Source: Erythrobacter aureus (lineage in GTDB: Bacteria > Pseudomonadota > Alphaproteobacteria > Sphingomonadales > Sphingomonadaceae). From it: a DNA stretch of 64,000 nucleotides. The notes below the pieces were generated by a model, which worked only from the letters and a program-made list of their open reading frames with translations, was not told the origin of the DNA and did no database searches. Both the position numbers and the translations under genes were made by a program. Location of the stretch: positions 1-64,000 of the forward strand of contig NZ_CP031358.1 in assembly GCF_003355455.1 (NCBI RefSeq). The letters run 5' to 3'. This document shows positions 48,628 to 57,772 of the stretch, piece by piece (position 1 is the stretch's first letter; each line of letters opens with the position of its first letter).

Positions 48628-50466
48628 TTACGCCGCCTGCGCAATCGGTTCCTGTTTGGCTGCGGCCTGGTCACGGCGAGCAGCGGCATTCTGGATTGCC
48701 TTGAGGACCTGCGGCGGCGACCAAGAGGCGTCGTCGCTCATGAAGTTACCAGCGAGAGCATCGCCGTCCACCGCTTCCATGATGGCCTTTTCGACCAGTC
48801 CGCGGGCCGCACGCGGGCTCGGCTGGTTCGAGGTTTCGACGACCTCGGTGGCGAGCACGCGGATCTGCGCGTTGTTGAGCGTAGCCAGATAGGCTTCGTC
48901 GATCTGCCAGCCGGCCAGGACGTCGACACCGACGGCGTCGAAGATGTCCATGGTGTCTTCGTCGACGCCAGCCGCGATCGAGTCGGCGACGGTGTAGGCG
49001 AAGAGCTGCTCGAGCAGTCCGTCTTCGAGCTCCATCAGCTTGGCGATAACGCCAGCAGGCGAAGTCATGCCGGCAACGCCGGCTTCGGTGACGATGCGGT
49101 CACGAGCAGCGCGCTTGGTCTGCAGCTGGGTGAAGACCTGCGAGCCGTGATTGCGCGTATCGATGGGGAGGCCAGCAATCTGCATGCTCGAAGCCGGGCC
49201 GCGACGGGTAAGTGTCGAGGCAACGACGAAGGCCATCGAAAGGCGGTGATCGCTAGCGACAGCGATCTTGAGGGCTGCCGACACCTGCGCGGTGAGCAGC
49301 GAGGCGGTGTCCTTCGTGGCGTTGTCGAGCGGGTTCACCTTGGCCTTGGCCGGTGCGTCGGCCGGTGCTGCCGAGGCGTCGGCATCGCTTCCGTCGTTGG
49401 CGGCGGTTGCGGTGGCTTCAGCCGCATCGAGGTCGTTCCCGTCCAGCTCGAGCGCCGATCCGTAGTGGTCTTCGGCGTCTGCGAGGAAGTCACCTTCGCC
49501 ATCGTCTTCTTCGATGGCCGGCGGGATCAGGCCCGTGCGAACCTCGACCGAACCATCGTCGTAGGCGATGATCACAGCAGTCGATTCCGCTTCTTCTCCG
49601 CCGGTTGTCCAGCCTGCGTCATCGAAGCGGGTGCGGTCGATGAACTTCACATCAGCATGGGTCTCGTTGAGATCGTCGATCTTCTTCTGGATCTCCTGGC
49701 CCTGGCGTTCCCAGAACTTGTTGACGTCGGTGAAGTGGTCACCGTCCTGCGAGAAGAGGTCGCAGGCGAGGCAGTCGGAGAGCTCCTGCGGATCGAAGAG
49801 AGCCGAGCTGACGGGGATCTGGCCGCGAGTAAGCTCTGCCTTCACCGACGCACTGTCGGGGAAAGCGCCTTCGTTGGCGAGGATCGCGTTGACGACGCGC
49901 TCCTGACCTTCGGGCGAGCCGACGGTCATAGCCTGAGCCCAGCCGATGGTACGCTTGCCAGTGCGAACGAGGTCGCGGGCGCCTTCGACGAGCTCGCCGA
50001 GTGCGAGGCGCTGCTTCACGGTCTGCATGCCGTAGTTGAACATGTCAGCGATCGCCTGGAGGCTGAGGCCGGACTTGGCCAGATCGAGGAATGCTTCCAT
50101 TTCTTCGATGGGGTTCATCTGCTCGCGAACGGTGTTCGCTGCGACAGCGATCGCCTTCAGCGTCGCTTCGTCGGTGTCGGCCGGGAGAACCCAACAGCGG
50201 ATCTCTGCGTCAGCTTCGATGCTGCCGCGGTCTGCGAGAGCATTGAGCGCGCGGCGACGGGTCTCGCCTTCGACGACCTGGAAGCCTGCTTCGCCTTCCG
50301 GCTGGAAAACGATCAGGGGAGCCTGCTGGCCCAGCTGGTCGATGCTTGCGCTCATCTGTTCGATGGCGGCTTCGCCACGCGTCTTGCGCGGATTGCCTTC
50401 CCACTCGGTGAGAAGGTTCAGGGTAATATTCTGTTCGGTTGCGGAGTTCGGCTTCACTGGTGTCAC
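48628..50466 (-). CDS. Large ParB-family partition protein
   Basis: A 612-residue ParB/RepB/Spo0J-type protein. The CTP-binding region has GFQVVEGETRRRALNAL with the GxxRRxA-like GETRRRA (67-73), then ANTVREQMNPIEEMEAFLDLAKSGLSLQAIADMFNYGMQTVKQRLAL with the KorB-type helix-turn-helix. The last 350 residues include an acidic insert (about 335-375) and a helical C-terminal domain. It is much longer than typical ParB (about 300). No parA or recognisable parS is seen. The GTG at 50466 overlaps its ribosome site; a second GTG at 50457 has better spacing. Confidence 0.87.
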   Translation of the reverse strand: MTPVKPNSATEQNITLNLLTEWEGNPRKTRGEAAIEQMSASIDQLGQQAPLIVFQPEGEAGFQVVEGETRRRALNALADRGSIEADAEIRCWVLPADTDEATLKAIAVAANTVREQMNPIEEMEAFLDLAKSGLSLQAIADMFNYGMQTVKQRLALGELVEGARDLVRTGKRTIGWAQAMTVGSPEGQERVVNAILANEGAFPDSASVKAELTRGQIPVSSALFDPQELSDCLACDLFSQDGDHFTDVNKFWERQGQEIQKKIDDLNETHADVKFIDRTRFDDAGWTTGGEEAESTAVIIAYDDGSVEVRTGLIPPAIEEDDGEGDFLADAEDHYGSALELDGNDLDAAEATATAANDGSDADASAAPADAPAKAKVNPLDNATKDTASLLTAQVSAALKIAVASDHRLSMAFVVASTLTRRGPASSMQIAGLPIDTRNHGSQVFTQLQTKRAARDRIVTEAGVAGMTSPAGVIAKLMELEDGLLEQLFAYTVADSIAAGVDEDTMDIFDAVGVDVLAGWQIDEAYLATLNNAQIRVLATEVVETSNQPSPRAARGLVEKAIMEAVDGDALAGNFMSDDASWSPPQVLKAIQNAAARRDQAAAKQEPIAQAA

Positions 50467-50497
50467 CTTTCATTCTGAAACTTGGCTACGCCCACGA

Positions 50498-50532
50498 CAA
50501 AACCCCGAAGCCCCATTGCTGGGGCCCGGGGT
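50498..50532 (-). terminator. Intrinsic terminator or attenuator before parB
   Basis: On the minus strand a long stem ACCCCG...GGGGC / GCCCC..CGGGGT is followed by TTTTG. It ends the transcript from the 155- and 141-residue genes, but it is only 32 bases from the parB start, so it can equally act as a parB attenuator. Confidence 0.65.
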
Positions 50533-50540
50533 CGAGCGTT

Positions 50541-50603
50541 GCGGCTCCGGCCGCTGTCGCTTTTTGAGAGGCTTTTACCTCTTCCTACCGATCACGAGAT
50601 CGG
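50541..50603. promoter_or_regulatory. Cluster of three short hairpins upstream of parB
   Basis: Three perfect small inverted repeats lie in a row in the 209-base gap: GCGGC-TCCG-GCCGC (50541-50554), AGAGG-CTTTTA-CCTCT (50567-50582) and CCGATC-ACGA-GATCGG (50588-50603). With the terminator at 50498-50532 they form four consecutive stems. They could be a structured leader RNA or protein-binding sites such as a partition site; the usual TGTTTCACGTGAAACA parS was not found. Confidence 0.4.
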
Positions 50604-50675
50604 ATCATCTCTCTCATTCGGCGCGCAGGCAAAGCCCAGCGCCACTCTTCTTCGAAAGGGATTAGGGAGGGAGCG

Positions 50676-51101
50676 TTATTCGTCGATCACGCCATAATCG
50701 GGAATGGCAGTCGAGCCGGTGGCACTGCCATTCCCCATCGAGGTGATATAGCTCGGAACTTCGCTCGCGTAATCGCTGACCGCTCCGGCTGCGGAACGCG
50801 CAGTGTTGGAAACATCGTCCATGCTGAATGGGGCGCTGATGTTCGGCGCGGCTGCATTGCGATCGGGAGTGTCGTCATCGCTGGGATAGACGGTGACGGG
50901 AGCAGGCTCGACGATGATCGGCTCTGCACGCTGTTCGGGCGTGAGATAGCGCACAGGCACGAAAGCTTCGGGTTCGGGCTCGGCCTGGCGGCCGACAGTC
51001 GGCGACCAGTCATATTCGACCTGAACTTCTTGGCGGACTTCGACGAAGTCGCGGGGAGTGCCGGCCATGAGGAGACCGAGAACTGTGGCAGTGAAAATCA
51101 T
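50676..51101 (-). CDS. Uncharacterised 141-residue acidic protein
   Basis: The short hydrophobic N-terminus (MIFTATVLGLLMAGT) may be a weak signal or anchor. The remainder is low-complexity and rich in P, E, V, S and D (QAEPEPEAFVPVRYL, PSDDDTPDRNAAAPN), ending GSTAIPDYGVIDE. Its start overlaps the stop of the 155-residue gene by 4 bases. No function is recognised; an export or surface role is possible. Confidence 0.5.
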   Translation of the reverse strand: MIFTATVLGLLMAGTPRDFVEVRQEVQVEYDWSPTVGRQAEPEPEAFVPVRYLTPEQRAEPIIVEPAPVTVYPSDDDTPDRNAAAPNISAPFSMDDVSNTARSAAGAVSDYASEVPSYITSMGNGSATGSTAIPDYGVIDE

Positions 51102-51565
51102 GCGGCTTCTTTCAGTTGCTCGTCGACGTAGACGTTCGGCGCCACGACGAAGAGGTCATCTTTGAGATAGAGGTCGGCGATCTCGCCGAAACCAGTGATG
51201 ATGGGATACTTCATGTCACTGGGATTGAGGGACAGCGTAACGCTGTTCCCCAGCAATCCGTGCATGGTGTCCGGATCTGCGTTCCAGAGAAGAGCGAAGG
51301 ATTCGACCTCGAAGGGCGCGTATAGAGCGTCAGCGTCGCTTTCATCACCATAGTTCAGGCGAGCGATGCAGCTCATGTTGGTCGCATCGAGGGAAATTTC
51401 CATGGACTTGGGGATGCGCCCCAAGCCGAGAAGCGAGCCGATCACCCCATCAAAGAAGTATTCTCCGTCGCGAGCAAATGCGACTGACAGCACTTTTACG
51501 GCGTTGTCGGCGTCGGGATCGGTGGCGAGTTCGCGCCACTCGGGCAATTGATGCTTCTTGATCAT
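51098..51565 (-). CDS. Uncharacterised 155-residue protein
   Basis: A soluble protein with alternating strands (AVKVLSVAFARDGEYFFDGVIGSLLGLG, TNMSCIARLNYGDESDADALYAPFEVESFALLW). The ending ITGFGEIADLYLKDDLFVVAPNVYVDEQL is helix-strand. No catalytic motif is seen. It is between the Ca-binding-repeat protein gene (9-base gap) and the 141-residue gene (4-base overlap), so the three form one operon. Confidence 0.55.
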   Translation of the reverse strand: MIKKHQLPEWRELATDPDADNAVKVLSVAFARDGEYFFDGVIGSLLGLGRIPKSMEISLDATNMSCIARLNYGDESDADALYAPFEVESFALLWNADPDTMHGLLGNSVTLSLNPSDMKYPIITGFGEIADLYLKDDLFVVAPNVYVDEQLKEAA

Positions 51566-51574
51566 CTGGAGAAA

Positions 51575-52912
51575 TTACCTTCCCATACCGCCGGAGTCAC
51601 GCGCCTTTTGTGCCGCATGCTGGATTTCTAGGGATGTTCCCTGCGAATTTTCCTGACGGGCGGCGGCGGTGAAGAGGCCAATGCCGGAGCCGAGGCCCAT
51701 AGCGCGTGTGCGCGGCGCGGGATTGGCCGGACCCTTGGCAGCAATTGCCACTTCGGGCGCCTTGAGCCCGCGCGCCTGTTCCATCATCGGGCTCATAGGC
51801 TTGGCCGAAGCGCCGACACCTTCGAGCGCACGTTCACGCGAGACGTCTTGACCTGCGCTGGGCGCGAGGCCGAGAGACTTCATGCCTTCTTGGGCCTTGA
51901 TCAGACGGTCGTTGGCAGCCGGCTGCGAAACCTTCGGCGCGGGCGCCATTTCATCGCGGATGGAAGCTGCGCGCTCAGGAGCCGGAGAAGCGGCTTCTGG
52001 GACCTGCTCGAGAGATCCTTCAGCTGCCTTAGGCTTGGTGAAGAATGCCTTGGCCTTGTCCAGGGCGCTGGTGGGTTCAGCAGCCTTGGCTGGGACCGCT
52101 GCCTTTTCGCTCTTCTCCTGAGTGGGGCTGGCCGACGCGATTTCCTTGGGGTCGCCATCCTTGCCGAGAGCCGTGTCCTTGCTGTCCTTGTCGGCTCGGG
52201 CCTGCTCTTTCTCGGCGCGGTCGAGCTCGCGCTCGTTCTTTTCGAGCTGGCGAAGCTCTTGGTCGATCTTCGCGTCCTTCTTCGCCTTGGCGTCCTGCTT
52301 GGTGCTGAGGTGAGCCTGAACGATGCCCTTCCAAAACGCCTTGATGACCTCGGTCGAACTGTCTGGATCGCCCTTCTGGGCGGGCAAGCGCGAGAGGTCG
52401 CCGAGCATTGTCGACTTGGGCAGTCGCTGCTTGCGAAGCTTGTCGACACGCTTGCCGATGTCGGCCTTACCGAACTCACCCTTCTTGGGGTTCGATTCAT
52501 CCTTGCGAATTTCCTGCGAGGCGGCGGCAGATGCCTGGGCAACGCGCCTATTGATATCGGACGCCGGCTCAGCGGTGTCCGAAGTCGCGGCAAAGACGCC
52601 GGCGCTGTGGCGGGTCCTGCTGTCGAGCGAGGAATTGCGATGCATTTCCTGGCCGTAAGGGATGCAGTCATCGTTGGCAGCTTCGCCGCCGGGCTTGTCG
52701 GTTTCGAGATGATCCGGAATGCCGTTGCCATTCAGGTCATTCTTGCGCCACGCATCGCGATCGCCGTAACCGACCTCCTGATCTTCCTCGAGGTAATCGG
52801 GAACGCCGTTGCGGTCTCGGTCGAGCTCCTGATGAAAGCCGTGGGTGCGCCGTTCTTCCTGTTCGGCGGCGTCATAACCTTCCATCTCTTCAGCGCGACG
52901 AGGGTTCTGCAT
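51575..52912 (-). CDS. Charged coiled-coil protein with two calcium-binding-like repeats
   Basis: A 445-residue protein without signal peptide. Two DxDxNGxxD loops lie near the N-terminus: DRDRNGVPDYLEED (31-44) and DLNGNGIPDHLETD (58-71), similar to thrombospondin type 3 or dockerin calcium loops. The centre (about 180-300) is a strongly charged helical stretch (KQDAKAKKDAKIDQELRQLEKNERELDRAEKE). The C-terminal part is Ala/Pro/Gly-rich. It may be a scaffold or DNA-transfer accessory protein; the family is unknown. Confidence 0.6.
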   Translation of the reverse strand: MQNPRRAEEMEGYDAAEQEERRTHGFHQELDRDRNGVPDYLEEDQEVGYGDRDAWRKNDLNGNGIPDHLETDKPGGEAANDDCIPYGQEMHRNSSLDSRTRHSAGVFAATSDTAEPASDINRRVAQASAAASQEIRKDESNPKKGEFGKADIGKRVDKLRKQRLPKSTMLGDLSRLPAQKGDPDSSTEVIKAFWKGIVQAHLSTKQDAKAKKDAKIDQELRQLEKNERELDRAEKEQARADKDSKDTALGKDGDPKEIASASPTQEKSEKAAVPAKAAEPTSALDKAKAFFTKPKAAEGSLEQVPEAASPAPERAASIRDEMAPAPKVSQPAANDRLIKAQEGMKSLGLAPSAGQDVSRERALEGVGASAKPMSPMMEQARGLKAPEVAIAAKGPANPAPRTRAMGLGSGIGLFTAAARQENSQGTSLEIQHAAQKARDSGGMGR

Positions 52913-53065
52913 TGGTAATTCCCCAAATAGAGTGCTTGGCGTGAATTTTGAGGGAGTCCGCGCCCTTCGTCAATCGTTAGTTGAGGGACTTCTAGGAACT
53001 CACCCCCACCACACCGGTCCCTTTTGGAAATTCCTCAATGGGATTTCTGCGAAGCTGATGCTTCG

Positions 53066-53626
53066 TCAGGGTCGTTTTTGGAGAAGCTGTAGCTTCGCGA
53101 CGCTCCGCCCTTGCGGAGTAATCTTGCAGCCACCGTGCGGAATAGGGGTGCTGGCGATGAAGCCGCGCATGGCAAGGCGTTTCAGCGCGGTTCGGATAGG
53201 CGAGGACTGAGAGCCATGTTCGGAAGCCAGCATTTGAGGAGTAATAGCCGGCAGTTCCAGCAATCTCTGAAGGATGTAGGCTTCGAGTTTATTGAGGTTG
53301 GGATTTTCTGCGACCCAAAGGGAAGCGATTTTTATCTCTGTGGCTCGCTTCCTGGCGGATTCGAGCCCTTGGTCGCTGATGACCCAGCGGGCCGACCTTT
53401 TCCCGGCCGAGGAGAAGCGAGATATCAAGCCGTCCTGCGCCAGCGTTTTCACGATGATCGAGATTGGCCGAGGAGGCGTCTGATTGTCCTGAACCCATAG
53501 GCCCATTTGATAGGTGGTCATGGGCTCTGGATGCATTTGTTGGAGCAGGGCAAGCAATTTGAGGGAGGTCGAGAATGTCTCGACCTCCCTCTCGCTGTGG
53601 ATCTTTTGTAGCGCCCCGGCTCCCAT
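53066..53626 (-). CDS. Tandem winged-helix transcriptional regulator
   Basis: A 186-residue protein made of two similar winged-helix units. The first (about 15-90) reads STSLKLLALLQQMHPEPMTTYQMGLWVQD, then ISIIVKTLAQDGLISRFSSAGKRSARWVISDQG. The second (about 110-180) has LEAYILQRLLELPAITPQMLASEHG and TALKRLAMRGFIASTPIPHGGCKITPQG. It is MarR-like in outline and has no obvious ligand site. It is a candidate regulator of the plasmid operons. Two GAAGC-type hairpins lie at its 3' end (53050-53097). Confidence 0.72.
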   Translation of the reverse strand: MGAGALQKIHSEREVETFSTSLKLLALLQQMHPEPMTTYQMGLWVQDNQTPPRPISIIVKTLAQDGLISRFSSAGKRSARWVISDQGLESARKRATEIKIASLWVAENPNLNKLEAYILQRLLELPAITPQMLASEHGSQSSPIRTALKRLAMRGFIASTPIPHGGCKITPQGRSVAKLQLLQKRP

Positions 53627-53689
53627 ATGAGGGTTTTGCCGGACGAATGGTCTGGATGATAGACCTGAACTGGAAATTTGTGCGTTGGC

Positions 53690-56200
53690 CTAAAGGATGA
53701 AGTGCTCTGCCGTGAGGTCTAGCTGGCCGTCGAGTACGATGTGCAGGTCGGCTTTGCCATCGCCATCGTAGTCAGCGGCAAGGAATGTCTGGTTCTCGTT
53801 CACGTAGTAGCGCAACTCGCCAGCAATTCCGGTGAACTGCTCGCGTCCGATGAAGGTGAAGGCGTCATCGCTTTGTGTGTCTATGATTGCGTCGATGCCG
53901 GAAAGGTCGATGATATCCTGGTCGATTTCGAAGTCGGTGATCTGGTCGGCGATGGTCAGCCAGCGCGCGATATCAGGATTATCGAAGACGAAGGTATCCG
54001 AGCCGGCTCCACCGGTCAGTATATCGGCCCCCCACTGGCCTGCGAGGACGTCGTCTCCGTCGCCGCCGACGAGGATGTCAATGCCGATGCCGCCGAAGAG
54101 GCTGTCGTGCCCGGATCCTCCTTCAAGCTGGTCGTTTCCATCGGCTCCGCGGAGAATGTCGTGCCCGGCATCCCCGTGAAGTGTGTCATGCCCGTTGTGG
54201 CCGATGAGGAAGTCATTTCCGTTCCCACCGTGGAGGGTGTCGTCCCCTTCGCCTCCGAGAAGTGTGTCCCAACCGCTTCCGCCATCGAGGAGGTCATCAC
54301 CTTCATCGCCGCGGAGTTTGTCGCTTCCACCGTCGCCATAGATGGCATCGTTGCCTTGAAAGCCTCGGATGGAATCCTTGCCAAAGCCTCCGCGGAAGAC
54401 TTCGGCATTGTTCGAGCCCCAGATGTCATCGGAGAAGCCGGTGCCGATGATGCTTTCGACGCGAAGGTAGGTATCGCGCCCATCGGTTTCTGAGGTGACT
54501 ACGCCCCAGCGTACTCTGATTGCGGAATCGACCTGGGAGTAATCGAGGGTGTCGAAGCCAAATCCACCGTTGATTGTATCATCGCCGCGGCCGGGGAGGA
54601 TGGTGTCATCGCCGCGACCGGTATCGATGATGTCATTCCCATCTCTGCCATCGACCCACTCTCCGCCGATTATGAAATTGTCCAGAGCATTGCCGATGAC
54701 GATACCGTTAGCCTTCAGCTGGTGAACTTCTTCGACGTTGTCTGGGATGACGAAGAAATGCTGGTTCGTACGGATGGTGTCATAGCCGCCATCCTCCAGT
54801 TCAACCACCGTCGCCCAGCTGTATGGGCTTGTCCATTCGAGCTGATAGAGGTCATCACCGCCGCCGCCGTGAATGGTGTGCTCGTGATAGGGAGTGAAGG
54901 CTTCGTTCGCATCGGTTCCGTAAAGGATGCCGTCGGTGCTTCCGATCACCCATCCATCGGCGGATGCTTCAGCGCGAAGCTGTGCATCGAGTGTTGCGAT
55001 GATGTCTGCGTAGGCGGGATCGCCTGCCAGGTTTTCGAGGTTGGCGGTATCTTCGGCGGCATAAAGTTCTGTCTGGCCGTTGGCATATCGAGTGTAGCGC
55101 CACTCGTTGGTGCGCAGAGAGATGTCGCCATTCATGGTCGTTATCGCGATGCCATCATCCATCAGGCTGGGATCGTTGATGAAATCGACGAGGCTGCGGC
55201 CGTCGATGCCATCGGGAACCTGAAGTCCCTCGAGATCCATCAGGGTGGGCATGAGGTCGGTGAGTTCCACAACCTGCGAAACGACCTGACCGTCATCGTC
55301 GGTACCGGGCTGCGCGATAATGAAGGGTGCGCGCGCGCCGGTATCCCAGAGCGTGAATTTGCCCCACTGGTCTTTATCGCCGAGATGATAGCCATGGTCG
55401 GTCCAGAGCGCGATCGTCACACTATCGCTGAGGCCACTGGCCTCTACTTGGTCAAGGATCTGGCCGAGAAGGTAATCAGCGTATGAGATCGCCGCGAGAT
55501 AAGCCTGCATGGCTTCGGGGCCTGCTTCGGACGGGTCGATCGACCATCGGTTTTCTCCGGTGTTCGATAGCGCGGCGCCCGGAAGGTCGAGAAGGTCATC
55601 GTAGTCCCAGTCGACCATCCGGACTTCTTCGATGGGGTACATGTCGTAAAATTCCTGGGGGACTTCCCAGTTGAGATGTGGCTTGTTGATCCCGACGAAC
55701 ATCGCGAAGTTGTCGCCCGAGGTGTAGGCGCTGAGCATTTCGATGGCGTGGGCGACATTCACCTCGTCTCCGTTGACCGAGCGCAGGCTTTCATCGAGGA
55801 CGCCGATCTGATGTCCGCCGACGTCGGTGCGGTCATCGAAGATGTGGTTGAGGAACTGCGAGGCATAGTCTTCGGGCACTCGCATTGCATGGAGCACTTT
55901 GCCGATCATGCTGGTTTCGTAACCAGCTTCCATGAAATCCGACATGAGAATGTCTTGGGGTTCGACGGCGCGATGATAACTCGTCGCGTTCTGGTGAACT
56001 CCGGTGTGTGCTGGGGAAAGGCCAGTCATCGCCGATGTTCGGGAGGGGTTGCAGAGGGCCACCTGCGAGAATCCGTTCTCGAAGGTGGTGCCCATCGCCA
56101 TGAGCCGGTCGATGTTCGGAGTGTGTACGGTTCCGCCGTAGAGGCTTTTCACGATGGAAAAAGCGGCGAGATCATCGATAGAGATTACCAGAACAGACAT
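53690..56200 (-). CDS. Type I sulfatase fused to RTX calcium-binding repeats
   Basis: An 836-residue protein. The first 400 residues form an alkaline-phosphatase-like sulfatase: metal ligands D9 and D10, a CNPSR signature at 50-54 with the Cys destined to become formylglycine, and DHGYHLGDKDQWGK as in iduronate-2-sulfatase-like enzymes. From about 540 it has RTX nonapeptide repeats (GGxGxDxL/I), and it ends as secreted serralysin-type proteins do (YDGDGKADLHI, LTAEHFIL). No N-terminal signal is present, so type I secretion is expected. No HlyB/HlyD genes are in the window. Confidence 0.88.
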   Translation of the reverse strand: MSVLVISIDDLAAFSIVKSLYGGTVHTPNIDRLMAMGTTFENGFSQVALCNPSRTSAMTGLSPAHTGVHQNATSYHRAVEPQDILMSDFMEAGYETSMIGKVLHAMRVPEDYASQFLNHIFDDRTDVGGHQIGVLDESLRSVNGDEVNVAHAIEMLSAYTSGDNFAMFVGINKPHLNWEVPQEFYDMYPIEEVRMVDWDYDDLLDLPGAALSNTGENRWSIDPSEAGPEAMQAYLAAISYADYLLGQILDQVEASGLSDSVTIALWTDHGYHLGDKDQWGKFTLWDTGARAPFIIAQPGTDDDGQVVSQVVELTDLMPTLMDLEGLQVPDGIDGRSLVDFINDPSLMDDGIAITTMNGDISLRTNEWRYTRYANGQTELYAAEDTANLENLAGDPAYADIIATLDAQLRAEASADGWVIGSTDGILYGTDANEAFTPYHEHTIHGGGGDDLYQLEWTSPYSWATVVELEDGGYDTIRTNQHFFVIPDNVEEVHQLKANGIVIGNALDNFIIGGEWVDGRDGNDIIDTGRGDDTILPGRGDDTINGGFGFDTLDYSQVDSAIRVRWGVVTSETDGRDTYLRVESIIGTGFSDDIWGSNNAEVFRGGFGKDSIRGFQGNDAIYGDGGSDKLRGDEGDDLLDGGSGWDTLLGGEGDDTLHGGNGNDFLIGHNGHDTLHGDAGHDILRGADGNDQLEGGSGHDSLFGGIGIDILVGGDGDDVLAGQWGADILTGGAGSDTFVFDNPDIARWLTIADQITDFEIDQDIIDLSGIDAIIDTQSDDAFTFIGREQFTGIAGELRYYVNENQTFLAADYDGDGKADLHIVLDGQLDLTAEHFIL

Positions 56201-56344
56201 GCATTATCCTCGAGGAGAAACCCGGACTGGGTGTCGTCAGTGTGGATGTTTCTAGGATTGCGCCTGTGGAGCGCGCAGCCCATATCATCGGTGAGGATTA
56301 TATCGCCGGATTTGAGGTAAATGGGTAGTGCTGTTCTGGAAAAT

Positions 56345-57748
56345 CTAGGAAATATTTTCTGGCAAGGCTTCGCGTGGAATGATCAGCTGGCGAAGCAGGG
56401 TGGCGGTATAGCTGCGATATCCATTCTCAAGGCGAAGGGCCAAAACGTCTGCCTGGCGTTGGACAAGCGGGTGTTTGAGCATTTCGATCAGCTGTGCGGC
56501 CGGAATGCCTGCGACGACCACGAGGTTATGGTTCACCGGCATGGTGCCGGCTGGCAGAAGGATCGGTCGGAGGTTTTTGGCAATGCGAGGCACAAGCACA
56601 GCATCGTCGGACAAGGGTAGTTTCCCAGCAAAGGGCTCTGGCGGTAGCCAGCGAGGTTCGCGCTGTCCGCGATTGGGCATCCGTTCCAACTGGTTGTCTA
56701 GGTGATCGAGGACCGATGCTTCGGGCTCGGCTTTATCTGTGAGGAGGGCCCACCGGTTGAAGCCGGTGATGGTATCGGTTTGCGGGCACAGATTTTCCGG
56801 TTCTACGCATGGGATGAGCCGCTCTTCGGGCAGGCCGGTCTTGTCGAATACGATGAATATGCCGTCAGGGCCAAGCCAAGGCGCCAGCCGGATTGTCGCG
56901 ATGTCGGCGAGAGGCGTTCCGTCGATCTCTGGAAGCTCTTCGATCATGAAGGGCTCGGCAGTCAGTCTGCGGCCACTGTCTCCAGGTGAGAGGACCAGAC
57001 TGACGGGATGGACTCGGGCAGGCGAGCCTTTCCGCCTCGTCTTCGGACGATAAAAGGCGCTCTTCGATTCAAGGCGCTGAATGTCATGAACGGTGTATCG
57101 CTCGCCGATCTTGGCGCGGAGATCTGCAGAGCCTTTGTTGAGCAGCCACCGATCTGCCGTGACGAGGCCGATAAGCCCATCTGGGTGAACGATATCGACC
57201 GCTTTGTTGAGGTATGCGTAAAGCAGGTCGGCTTTCGCATGCGCGGGAATTTGGGTCTCGAATTGGAAGCGGTACGCGCTTTCCGGCGGAAGATTGGCGA
57301 GACGCCAGTAGGGCGGGTTAGCGGCGATGATGTCGAATTGACCGACAGGAACCGGCGAGAGGAGGAAGTCGCGGATCTCTACGATATTGACCGCGGCTTT
57401 ATCCGCTGCGGGGATTGTCCATCCGCGCGAGAGGAGATGGTCGGAGACAGCGCGCCGGGCAGATTGTGCAGCGCTCGGATGAAACTCATAACCGCGAATG
57501 CGATGGACGGCGGTTTCGACGTCGTCTTTCTTCATGTCGATCCGCGCGAGAGCTGCAACGAGGAAGCCGCCGTTTCCTGCGCCCGGGTCAAGAAGGCGTG
57601 TGCCCTGGTCCGGCCAGCCGAGACGGTCGAGGAGGGCTTCGATTTCAGGAATGGCAGTGTAGATCGCCGTGCCACGGTGGATTTTGTCTATGTCCGCAGC
57701 GAGGGGATCGCCGCTGAACTCGAATTCAAGGGCGCTTGCAGGCTTCAT
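56345..57748 (-). CDS. N6-adenine DNA methyltransferase, Eco57I/TaqI-like
   Basis: A 467-residue gamma-class methylase. SAM motif: LLDPGAGNGGFLVAAL; catalytic NPPY in IIAANPPYWRL; an acidic segment in GYEFHPSAAQSARRA. The C-terminal 200 residues form a target-recognition-like domain (FAGKLPLSDDAVLVPRIAKN, LIEMLKHPLVQRQADVLALRLENGYRS). No fused nuclease domain is seen. The gene ends 144 bases before the sulfatase start and lies downstream of the 228-residue gene on the minus strand. Confidence 0.85.
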   Translation of the reverse strand: MKPASALEFEFSGDPLAADIDKIHRGTAIYTAIPEIEALLDRLGWPDQGTRLLDPGAGNGGFLVAALARIDMKKDDVETAVHRIRGYEFHPSAAQSARRAVSDHLLSRGWTIPAADKAAVNIVEIRDFLLSPVPVGQFDIIAANPPYWRLANLPPESAYRFQFETQIPAHAKADLLYAYLNKAVDIVHPDGLIGLVTADRWLLNKGSADLRAKIGERYTVHDIQRLESKSAFYRPKTRRKGSPARVHPVSLVLSPGDSGRRLTAEPFMIEELPEIDGTPLADIATIRLAPWLGPDGIFIVFDKTGLPEERLIPCVEPENLCPQTDTITGFNRWALLTDKAEPEASVLDHLDNQLERMPNRGQREPRWLPPEPFAGKLPLSDDAVLVPRIAKNLRPILLPAGTMPVNHNLVVVAGIPAAQLIEMLKHPLVQRQADVLALRLENGYRSYTATLLRQLIIPREALPENIS

Positions 57749-57772
57749 GGATTGTTTGACCTTAGTCTGGGT

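Noticed and set aside
54000..54420. Tandem DNA repeat region
   Set aside because: Explained by RTX nonapeptide codons of the sulfatase.
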